Shown: piece after piece, positions 39,080 through 45,421 of the stretch
How positions within the stretch are numbered: the stretch's first letter is position 1
Layout of the letters: each line of letters opens with the position of its first letter
From: an uncultured Flavobacteriales bacterium
Lineage (GTDB): Bacteria > Bacteroidota > Bacteroidia > Flavobacteriales_G > Salibacteraceae
Reading direction: 5' to 3'
DNA: 45,421 nucleotides
NCBI GenBank assembly: GCA_913062955.1
Contig: CAJXZP010000027.1
Coordinates: forward strand, 1 to 45,421
Notes under the pieces: model-generated
Databases searched by the model: none
Seen by the model: the letters and a program-made list of their open reading frames with translations, nothing else
What the model was told of the DNA's origin: nothing
Position numbers and translations under genes: made by a program

Positions 39080-39904
39080 TTACTTTACGCGAATATTTTC
39101 AATATTAGACTTTTTAATAATGGCTTCAATTTTCTCTTTATCGGTTCCCAAACTTACAATTTCAATATTCTTAAAGTTTTGATAATCGGTCACCAAACGA
39201 TAATCAGATGGCAACTCCTTTTTTAACCCATTGCAATAAATCTCACAATTCATCACCCCATTTTTGGTAAATACTTCCGCTACTTTACAATTGCCCATGC
39301 ATACTTTCAATTCCTTTTCTAACTCCTCTTTGGAAGATAGAGAATGTGCTAAACTAATCACCATTTTACCATCAAACTTTGCCCAAGCAGGTTCGTTTGG
39401 GTTATCTCCTAAAATCTCTAAGAAAATGCCATTTCTTTTCAAAATATCCCGAAGTTTAACAGCACTCGTTTTATCTTTTGCCACACAAACAACGGTTTGC
39501 AGTGGCGAATAACTGTCCATGTTCTTCGTGAAAATAGAATGATCAATTTCAAAATTACCTTTAGCCGTATGCAATTGTGATAATTCTTGATTGATGAAAA
39601 AATTGGATACCATCTCCCCATTTTTGGTAAATACTCCCACATAATTGGGTAGCGGTAATTTTTTCACCCCTCCAATAGGTTTTATACCATATAATGATTG
39701 TACCACATCTAAATCTGAAGTCTGAAATCCATTCCGTAATTCCCCTGGCAAATCATTCTTTGGATGAGGGTTGCGATCAGACATAATAGGCACTAATAAA
39801 AACTGAATCTCTCCGGAAGGCAAACTTGAGGTGTAAATACCATCTGTGGTACAACCCACCGTAATTAAAGTAATCAGGACTAAAACAATGGAATGAAACT
39901 TCAT
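39080..39904 (-). CDS. Lipoprotein of unknown function
   Basis: 274 residues with a lipoprotein signal peptide: hydrophobic segment VLVLITLITVG then the lipobox Cys near residue 18 (TVGCTTDG). The mature part has FLLVPIMSDRNP, several Lys/Glu-rich helices and a repeated KNG(E/V)M segment (FTKNGEMVSNF and FTKNGVMNCEI), suggesting an internal duplication. No domain is recognised. It is the first gene of a three-gene minus-strand cluster with a -7 box about 50 bp upstream. Confidence 0.7.
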   Translation of the reverse strand: MKFHSIVLVLITLITVGCTTDGIYTSSLPSGEIQFLLVPIMSDRNPHPKNDLPGELRNGFQTSDLDVVQSLYGIKPIGGVKKLPLPNYVGVFTKNGEMVSNFFINQELSQLHTAKGNFEIDHSIFTKNMDSYSPLQTVVCVAKDKTSAVKLRDILKRNGIFLEILGDNPNEPAWAKFDGKMVISLAHSLSSKEELEKELKVCMGNCKVAEVFTKNGVMNCEIYCNGLKKELPSDYRLVTDYQNFKNIEIVSLGTDKEKIEAIIKKSNIENIRVK

Positions 39905-39950
39905 TAATATTCTATCTTTAGTTTAATGCCCACAAGTTTAGGTATTCCCC

Positions 39951-39958
39951 CAAAGATA
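39951..39958 (-). promoter_or_regulatory. -7 box of the lipoprotein-methylase cluster
   Basis: On the minus strand this reads TATCTTTG, a perfect TAnnTTTG match, about 47 bases before the start at 39904. No -33 box at the usual distance. Confidence 0.4.
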
Positions 39959-40035
39959 ATAAGCGTACGCGTTCCTTTTTTTTCCATTTTAGGTAAGTCT
40001 GGAAACAATACGCTAACATAGTTCAAATGGCTTTC

Positions 40036-40065
40036 TTGCCTGATTCATAAAATAATATATATTCG
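40036..40065 (+). promoter_or_regulatory. Candidate promoter of the plus-strand lipoprotein gene
   Basis: TTG at 40036-40038 and TATATTCG at 40058-40065 (one mismatch to TAnnTTTG) are 19 bases apart, the expected Bacteroidota spacing. The start codon is 65 bases downstream. Confidence 0.45.
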
Positions 40066-40130
40066 CAACCAAAACCAAGAATAGAAATCCATTCTTGGAC
40101 CTTAATTTTTAATACATTACTTACATTCAC

Positions 40131-40814
40131 ATGAGAAAATTAATTAATTCAATGGCATTGTTTATGCTTTTTACGCTCGCTTTTTCAAGTTGTAAAACAG
40201 AAGGCTGTACAGATCCAAATTCCTTAAGTTACAATCCAGATGCCGATAAGGATGATGGTTCTTGTACGTATCTCACTCCTTCAGGAAGTATTTATGGTAG
40301 TATTGACCTTGATTCTGATCCTACTTTTAGTTTCGAAATAGATGGTGCCTTAACCGAGTATTCGGGATATCCTCAATATGGAATGTCTGGAACAAGTGGA
40401 TTAACGGGCGTCATTTCCAACCTAATTCGGGAAACAGGATTTTATGATGATGATTTAGAATACACCATTATTTCGATAAATAAAGGTATTCATACTTTTC
40501 CCACAGGTGATTTAACAGACGCTGATTTTTTGGCCTACTTCGCATCCGGGCATTATAGTTATGCTCCCTTAAATAGTGACGATGGAATTGTAATCCAAGT
40601 CGGTAAAACCACGGGTGAAATTTATAAATCAAATCTAGGTTCCCAAACTGGGGCTACTTTTGAAATAATTGAAAGCGAAGAAGATCTAACGGTGGGTTAT
40701 AACTACGTGAAAACATACTGTACGTTTTCATGTAAATTATATAATGTGGATAACCCAACGGACTATATCACCATTACCAATGGCAAATTGGTAAGCCATT
40801 ATGGTAATTTCTAA
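40131..40814 (+). CDS. Lipoprotein with CTDP...DDGSC motif
   Basis: 227 residues. The lipoprotein signal ends at the lipobox FSSC (Cys about 20), followed directly by GCTDPNSLSYNPDADKDDGS then CTY, a short two-Cys motif frequent in surface proteins of Bacteroidota, often directly after a lipobox or in repeats. The remainder (SGSIYGSIDLDSDPTFSFEIDG onward, read in parts) is beta-rich and unrecognised. It is monocistronic, with its own promoter-like sequence and terminator, and divergent from the lipoprotein-methylase cluster. Confidence 0.82.
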   Translation: MRKLINSMALFMLFTLAFSSCKTEGCTDPNSLSYNPDADKDDGSCTYLTPSGSIYGSIDLDSDPTFSFEIDGALTEYSGYPQYGMSGTSGLTGVISNLIRETGFYDDDLEYTIISINKGIHTFPTGDLTDADFLAYFASGHYSYAPLNSDDGIVIQVGKTTGEIYKSNLGSQTGATFEIIESEEDLTVGYNYVKTYCTFSCKLYNVDNPTDYITITNGKLVSHYGNF

Positions 40815-40835
40815 TTATAACTAACATTTTTGTGA

Positions 40836-40867
40836 GGCCAAATGGAATTGTCCATTTGGTCTTTTTT
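40836..40867 (+). terminator. Terminator of the plus-strand lipoprotein gene
   Basis: CCAAATGGA (40838-40846) pairs with TCCATTTGG (40851-40859) around ATTG, followed by TCTTTTTT. It lies about 20 bp after the stop codon. Confidence 0.88.
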
Positions 40868-41013
40868 ATGCTATTGGAATCCGAATTTTTTGATGTTCAT
40901 TTGGATAAGTTACCCCTTCAGATTTAGCATGGGGCACCTACCATTTTAGAAGTAGAATCCTACCTGTAATTTCACACTCAAAACAAATGCATACTCAACG
41001 AATAGCCTTTCTA

Positions 41014-41802
41014 TTATTTGTATTGGAAACCGGTATGACTCGGGTTCTTTAGGTCTACCCAAAAAATATGAATGGGTTCCTTTTCATCCATTTGACCGTT
41101 TTTATTTTGATCTAATCGAGCAAACACATACATCAAATCCTTTTGTTCATCATACTCAGAACTCATTACCGAATAGTTATTCGGAACCAAATTCCCTTTA
41201 TTCTCACCTTCTTGCCCAAATAAAACTAACCTTCTTAAATCGGTTCGATTAATAAAACCATCGTTATTGGAATCATCGGTATATACGGATACGATGAAAA
41301 AATCACGATTAATCGGAAGGAAATTTACGGTGTCGTTTGAATTCGCTGGATAGTACAAAGTATTAATAAGAACTGGACGTTTAAAGAATTGTGTTTGGTT
41401 TTGGGTCTCGCTATTATACACAGATACATTAAGAAAATTATATCCATAAATGGCCGAAAAGCCAGGCATAAAATTCTGATTCCAATTGTACCCTTCCCTT
41501 TTATCTCTATACCACGTAGAATGAAAAGAATTAGAACCGGTAAAAGCTTTACCCGTTTTTGGATGGTAATTTACCTTGTAAATCGGTGTTATTCTGTGGT
41601 TCAGACTTTTAGTTTCAAGTACATTTCTTGGACGAGTTTCTATATTTAAAGAATCTTTAGGAAGGCCTACTATTTTTTTCCCGTTTTGGTCCTCCGTTAT
41701 TTCACTTACTTGAAATCCTTTTTTTTCAAGCCTAGGCTCAGAACAACCGTAACTAGCTATGAGGCCAACTACTGCTACAATTTTCAAAATTCTATTCCTC
41801 AT
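41014..41802 (-). CDS. Lipoprotein with two EF-hand-like loops (A)
   Basis: 262 residues. The lipoprotein signal (about 1-20) ends at the Cys in SYGCSEP. The body is beta-rich. Two 12-residue loops fit the EF-hand/dockerin calcium pattern: D177-S-N-N-D-G-F-I-N-R-T-D188 and D231-Q-N-K-N-G-Q-M-D-E-K-E242, both with acidic or amide residues at positions 1, 3, 5, 9 and 12 and Gly at 6. Calcium binding is inference. It is the last gene of a three-gene operon: its ATG overlaps the stop of the upstream paralogue by one base (TAATG). No wider domain is recognised. Confidence 0.75.
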   Translation of the reverse strand: MRNRILKIVAVVGLIASYGCSEPRLEKKGFQVSEITEDQNGKKIVGLPKDSLNIETRPRNVLETKSLNHRITPIYKVNYHPKTGKAFTGSNSFHSTWYRDKREGYNWNQNFMPGFSAIYGYNFLNVSVYNSETQNQTQFFKRPVLINTLYYPANSNDTVNFLPINRDFFIVSVYTDDSNNDGFINRTDLRRLVLFGQEGENKGNLVPNNYSVMSSEYDEQKDLMYVFARLDQNKNGQMDEKEPIHIFWVDLKNPSHTGFQYK

Positions 41803-42617
41803 TATTGAATGTTATTTTCCAGTTGATTCATTAACTGAGTTGAAATAAATGGACTTATTTTTTTAGTTTCTAAAGAATAGTGTTTTAGAATATTAGGTTC
41901 TACATAACTTTCATATTCTCCATTTTTATTGATATCCTCCCCATATTGAATGATCAGTTCATCTGAATCATAAATTATTTTATACGAAATAAAGCCATGA
42001 TTATCAACCCTTAACTTCTGTATAGATTTACTTCCAATTTCATAGATATATAAATCGGCTAGATCAGAATAGTTTAATTTATTATCCTTATTAGAATCTA
42101 TGGAAGTCCCAACTATGATTAAATAAGACGTATTATTCACTTTCCAAAACTGAAAAGAACTCACCATACATTTAAAGTCAAAAATGGGATTTTTTGTATC
42201 TCTAATACCATCAAATAGGATCAAGTTATTAAAATCCCCATTTCTACGATATCCAATTTTCGCACTTTTTATTCTTCCACGCCTAGTCATTGGGATATCA
42301 TACATTGCGTTTTCAGAAGCATACACCTCTTGTGGAGTTTCTAGGGTTACTTGAGAAACAGTAATAATATGTATTTGGGGTAAAGTATCTAATAATACCG
42401 GCATACTATATACTAAACCTTGGGTTTTCAATGTGTCTTGAGTGGTATTAAGGGTTGGAGCAACCACTAAATCATTATCCTGATAGCGATTCCGATCTCT
42501 ATTCCAGTCCTCAAAAAATTCGACCATTAGGAATAGGAGTAAAAAGACTAAACCTAAAACAGCCAAAGAACCGAAGGTAGCGAGAAGAATCTGATTGTAT
42601 TTTTTAAGTTTTTCCAT
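41802..42617 (-). CDS. Membrane-anchored protein with two EF-hand-like loops (B), paralogue of A
   Basis: 271 residues. One N-terminal transmembrane helix (about 12-33, LATFGSLAVLGLVFLLLFLM) anchors a mainly beta exterior domain. Two loops match the EF-hand pattern: D174-S-N-K-D-N-K-L-N-Y-S-D185, and one starting D228-I-N-K-N-G-E. The 54-residue distance between the two loops is the same as in the downstream lipoprotein, and the sequences around them align (IV.TSIDSN / VSVYTDDSN), so the two genes are paralogues that differ in anchoring: one helix-anchored, one lipid-anchored. It overlaps the downstream gene by one base and follows the 178-residue membrane protein by 20 bp. Confidence 0.75.
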   Translation of the reverse strand: MEKLKKYNQILLATFGSLAVLGLVFLLLFLMVEFFEDWNRDRNRYQDNDLVVAPTLNTTQDTLKTQGLVYSMPVLLDTLPQIHIITVSQVTLETPQEVYASENAMYDIPMTRRGRIKSAKIGYRRNGDFNNLILFDGIRDTKNPIFDFKCMVSSFQFWKVNNTSYLIIVGTSIDSNKDNKLNYSDLADLYIYEIGSKSIQKLRVDNHGFISYKIIYDSDELIIQYGEDINKNGEYESYVEPNILKHYSLETKKISPFISTQLMNQLENNIQ

Positions 42618-42637
42618 GGGGTATTATAGTTAAAGAG

Positions 42638-43174
42638 TTAGTCATTCACTTTGTTATCTAGGAATACACTCCATTTCTTAAAGTTTGAAATTAGTAAATA
42701 CCCAATAATGAGTCCAATGCCACTATTAACCCAAAGACTTGTATTTATAGCCTGTCCATATTTAAGATCCAAGGCAGCCAACCCTGTGGGTTCATTGGCG
42801 GATATGGCAGTCTGAAATGCATGTAAAGTAAACTGAAAAAAGGGTGGGAAATTGTCGATCAAAAGGACTCCTCCAATTAACAGGACTGAAATTTTAATGA
42901 GGTCTAGGCTTTTCAATTTCGAAAAGTCTATTCTGTCATCATCAAACCCTTGGTTTAGCTTTAAGAGTCTCGTTAGTGTATCTGCTTTCAAAAGAAATAC
43001 GTACAGCAATGCTAAATTTCCAATAATAATGGTAGCCAACCACAAAACACCTTTCAAATCCGACCCCATAAATAGATAGGCGGCACTTTGAGGCATAATG
43101 GATAACAGAACAGAAACGAAGAAATACAGTCCGAAAATTTTAATTAATACGGTGAAAAAGTCTTTTTTGGTCAT
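42638..43174 (-). CDS. Four-helix membrane protein (unknown function)
   Basis: 178 residues with four predicted transmembrane helices (about 8-30, 42-62, 93-111 and 147-166), separated by a charged cytoplasmic-looking loop (GFDDDRIDFSKLKS). No family is recognised. It is the first gene of a three-gene operon with the two EF-hand-like paralogues, with a 20-bp gap to the next gene and a clean -7 box 34 bp upstream. A role as the membrane base of whatever the paralogues do is only inference. Confidence 0.7.
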   Translation of the reverse strand: MTKKDFFTVLIKIFGLYFFVSVLLSIMPQSAAYLFMGSDLKGVLWLATIIIGNLALLYVFLLKADTLTRLLKLNQGFDDDRIDFSKLKSLDLIKISVLLIGGVLLIDNFPPFFQFTLHAFQTAISANEPTGLAALDLKYGQAINTSLWVNSGIGLIIGYLLISNFKKWSVFLDNKVND

Positions 43175-43207
43175 TTTAATTTTTGTTTAGGTCAGCTATT
43201 GATGTTT

Positions 43208-43215
43208 CAAATATA
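43208..43215 (-). promoter_or_regulatory. -7 box of the EF-hand-like operon
   Basis: On the minus strand this reads TATATTTG (perfect TAnnTTTG), 33 bases before the start at 43174. A TTTG formed by the end of the upstream T-tract lies about 23 bases further upstream. Confidence 0.5.
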
Positions 43216-43239
43216 ACACTCTTCATGGAGAAATTACGC

Positions 43240-43271
43240 AAAAAAAAAATCAGGACCATAGTCCTGATTTT
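43240..43271 (-). terminator. Terminator of tryptophan dioxygenase gene
   Basis: An 11-bp stem (43246-43256 with 43261-43271) around CATA, followed on the minus strand by a long T-tract (A-run 43240-43249), 10 bp after the stop codon. Confidence 0.92.
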
Positions 43272-43280
43272 CAAATCGTC

Positions 43281-44219
43281 TTAATCGATGATTTCGTATC
43301 CATCTAGGTTAGTGATACCCCAGTTTTTCAACTCATCTTCACTCCATAAGTCGGGAAAGAAAATACGTTTTTGATATTTGGGGTGCATGTATTTTGTCCA
43401 ATCGCTACCTCCCGTAGCTTCACCACCACCAATGTATTTTTTAGCGGCATTTAAATGATGCATTACCCAATCTACATTCACCGTATGATCGTAGTGACGC
43501 ATGGCGTTGATTAATTTTTTATTTGCTTGTACTTCTTTCGGAAGGGATTTGAATTTAGTCCAAAGATTCAATGTATTGTAATCTTTCATGAACGTAATAA
43601 ACTCCTCCAAGTATTTATCTTCAAAATTGGTGAGCAACTTACTTTTATCACCCGTACTGTAATCTTTACCCGCTGCTTGCCAATACAAATGCTCAAAGGC
43701 ATGTTTAAAATCGGTATCCCGATCTATAGTGGCTCTAAAACGATTGTCAATAAGGTTGATCAATTCGGTAGACGCAAACTCGATTTTACGGTACTGGGCG
43801 CTTTGGAAACCAGATGCAGGAGTCAGTGTATCCCTAAATTTCATGTATTGCTCCTTCTCCATTCCTTCACCCATAATGTCGAATGAATTGGATAACATAT
43901 CGAAATACCGGCTAATTCGACCTAAATGCATGGTGAATTTTTCGGCTGTTACGGTTTCTGATTCCGATACTTGAGAAATTTCCCATAAAATCATTTTGAA
44001 CAAAAGCTCATTGATTTGATGGTACATAATAAATACCATTTCATCAGGTAATTGGGTTCTTTGTGTTTGAAGCCCTAATAAAGCATCTACTTGAATAAAA
44101 TCCCAATACTTCATAGGTTCTGCATGCAACAATCCAGATAAATGAACATCCGGATCTTGCCCCATATCCTTGTATTTTTTATCAATTGCATCGAGTAATT
44201 CTTCTCTAGTCATATCCAC
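43281..44219 (-). CDS. kynA: Tryptophan 2,3-dioxygenase
   Basis: 312 residues, a haem enzyme that opens the indole ring of tryptophan to N-formylkynurenine, the first step of the kynurenine pathway. Diagnostic segments are present: the N-terminal helix with YWDFIQVDALLGLQTQR, the active-site His in MYHQINELLFKMI, GFQSAQYRKIEF, and the C-terminal ATGGSDWTKYMHPKYQ and RRIFFPDLW-like ending (RIFFPDLW). The likely haem-ligand His is in WVMHHLNAA. It is monocistronic with a strong terminator. No kynureninase or formamidase gene is nearby. It lies divergent from the propeller sensor gene to its right. Confidence 0.95.
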   Translation of the reverse strand: MDMTREELLDAIDKKYKDMGQDPDVHLSGLLHAEPMKYWDFIQVDALLGLQTQRTQLPDEMVFIMYHQINELLFKMILWEISQVSESETVTAEKFTMHLGRISRYFDMLSNSFDIMGEGMEKEQYMKFRDTLTPASGFQSAQYRKIEFASTELINLIDNRFRATIDRDTDFKHAFEHLYWQAAGKDYSTGDKSKLLTNFEDKYLEEFITFMKDYNTLNLWTKFKSLPKEVQANKKLINAMRHYDHTVNVDWVMHHLNAAKKYIGGGEATGGSDWTKYMHPKYQKRIFFPDLWSEDELKNWGITNLDGYEIID

Positions 44220-44465
44220 TTATTTGTGGGCGCAATATAAAGCGCTCTTTTAGTTTAAGACCTCCTGATTCAAATGATTTATATCAGTTTTCAAATGTGG
44301 TAAATGTTTTAGGAAACCAGATTTCTAAAAAATTGGTATAATTTCAATGGAAATAGGTTATTGTTGTACCCAAATTCAATTCTAATCGAAACACCTTTTA
44401 ACATAGCACCGTTCATCCGAAGAGTTTTCCCTGTTCTAGTCATTGGGTTAGGACTTTTGAATTGG

Positions 44466-45421
44466 ATGAAACCCTTGTACGGACAAGGAATCTATGAATC
44501 AGTTAATTATATTAACTACTCTATTTCGGACGGTTTACCGAGTGCCGAAACCTACGATGTTTTTCAAGATTCCAAAGGATATATTTGGATAGGTACTGAT
44601 AACGGGGTGGTCCGATATGATGGAGCCAATTTTGAAACCTTTACCACTCAAGACGGGTTAACGGATAACACCATTTTCAAAATTTATGAAGATTATTTGG
44701 GCCGAATTTGGTTTGCTACCTATAATAGAAAATTATGTTTTTATGAGGAGGGTAAATTTATACCCTATCGGTATAATGATACGCTAGAAAAAAATACATT
44801 TAAAATTAAATACGGACAGACTATAACCAACTTGGAGTTTACAAAAGAGGATAGTCTTAAAATTGAATTTGTATCAAATGGGACGTATCCCATTGCCAAT
44901 ATTGGAATTGATAGTTCCGGAAATTTCAAACAATATTCCTTATCCAACCAAATTGAGGAAGTTTCCAAACTATGCCGTAATACCGATACGAATAAGTTGT
45001 CGTTATTTCATAGAATCAGCAATTTCTCGCTTCTAAAGGAGCAAAACCCAGGATATAGCCGTTTAATTCAGGTTGGAAAATATATGAGATGGCGAGTGGG
45101 AAAGGAGGCAGATATGTTTGTTTTTGGAACCTCAACGGGTATTTTTTGGTACTCCACCCAAAGCAACAAAATAAAAAGGCATGCTCTTTCGGAATTCCAT
45201 ATTACCTCAATGATTACTGATTTTGAAGGCGGTTATTGGTGTACAACACTTCATAATGGTGTTTTATACATTCCGAACTTAAATCTTCATAACTATTCTT
45301 TAGGTCAAATTAACCAAGGAAAAATACATGCGATCATCCCCACAAAAAAAGGGCTGGTTTTTTGCTTTGATGAACATTTCGGACATTTAATTTACAATCG
45401 AGATGAAAGCCAATTAATTCA
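44466..45421 (+). CDS. Propeller-domain sensor protein (C-terminus outside window)
   Basis: Open from the first ATG at 44466 to the window edge, 318 codons visible. It begins with the YSISDGLPSAETYDVFQDSK pattern of two-component regulator propellers, followed by GYIWIGTDNG and DYLGRIWFAT (Reg_prop repeats). Kinase, LytS-type or other output domains would lie beyond the edge. As with the hybrid sensor at the left, the hydrophobic signal segment (VLVIGLGLLNW) begins upstream of the first ATG, so the start is likely a TTG at 44361 or 44364, which gives a basic N-terminus and a cleavage site near LYGQ. It is transcribed away from tryptophan dioxygenase across about 145-245 bp. Confidence 0.85.
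   Translation, partial: MKPLYGQGIYESVNYINYSISDGLPSAETYDVFQDSKGYIWIGTDNGVVRYDGANFETFTTQDGLTDNTIFKIYEDYLGRIWFATYNRKLCFYEEGKFIPYRYNDTLEKNTFKIKYGQTITNLEFTKEDSLKIEFVSNGTYPIANIGIDSSGNFKQYSLSNQIEEVSKLCRNTDTNKLSLFHRISNFSLLKEQNPGYSRLIQVGKYMRWRVGKEADMFVFGTSTGIFWYSTQSNKIKRHALSEFHITSMITDFEGGYWCTTLHNGVLYIPNLNLHNYSLGQINQGKIHAIIPTKKGLVFCFDEHFGHLIYNRDESQLI

Overview
The window is about 45 kb of AT-rich chromosome from a member of the Bacteroidota, most likely a flavobacterium-like lineage (Flavobacteriales; family not resolvable from sequence alone). The evidence is a SprB-type adhesin with CNGGTNA repeats, a one-protein hybrid two-component system with a periplasmic propeller, MacB/FtsX-type permeases of about 800 residues, DUF3857/transglutaminase proteins, lipoproteins with the CTDP...NPxAxxDDGSC motif, a TonB-dependent receptor, and promoter elements of the Bacteroidota type (-7 box TAnnTTTG). 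No rRNA, CRISPR array, transposase, integrase or phage module was seen. It looks like ordinary chromosome with several envelope and surface operons.

Layout. 1-6.3 kb (minus): a truncated SprB-repeat surface protein downstream of a hybrid sensor kinase/response regulator. 6.3-7.4 kb: a 124-bp tandem repeat array downstream of a tRNA-Arg(ACG), which has a strong terminator and a perfect -7 box. 7.4-12.7 kb (minus): a giant AsmA-like membrane-anchored protein and a SAM methyltransferase. 12.8-20.6 kb (plus): a tightly overlapping four-gene operon (TPR + MORN-type repeat protein, active-site-intact DUF3857 transglutaminase, active-site-deficient DUF3857 paralogue, Yip1-like membrane protein), followed by a DUF2141 protein. 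21.3-22.9 kb: delta-1-pyrroline-5-carboxylate dehydrogenase. 23.3-24.6 kb: a TlpA-like thioredoxin-fold protein whose start codon abuts a (TTAC)7 microsatellite. 24.7-25.2 kb (minus): a GyrI-like effector-binding protein. 25.6-30.0 kb (plus): a MacAB-type adaptor/ATPase/permease operon.

30.1-31.0 kb (minus): an NTF2-like protein and a GNAT acetyltransferase. 31.1-33.6 kb (minus): an M48 metallopeptidase overlapping a small gene that is split by a frameshift at a run of six A. 33.8-36.8 kb (minus): a TonB-dependent receptor and a small upstream partner. 37.1-39.9 kb (minus): a lipoprotein, a PsbP-like secreted protein and an apparently orphan C5 cytosine methyltransferase. 40.1-40.8 kb (plus): a lipoprotein. 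41.0-43.2 kb (minus): a three-gene operon of a membrane protein and two paralogous exported proteins, each with two EF-hand-like loops. 43.3-44.2 kb (minus): tryptophan 2,3-dioxygenase. 44.4 kb to the end (plus): a second, truncated propeller sensor.

Themes. Most genes encode envelope or secreted proteins. Amino-acid catabolism is represented by P5C dehydrogenase and tryptophan dioxygenase. The strongest candidate for an undescribed system is the translationally coupled operon at 12.8-20.6 kb, where a repeat-rich exported scaffold is made together with an active and a catalytically dead transglutaminase-fold protein. Other points of interest are the tRNA-linked hairpin array, the microsatellite touching a start codon, the homopolymer frameshift, and two propeller sensors whose signal peptides start upstream of any ATG.
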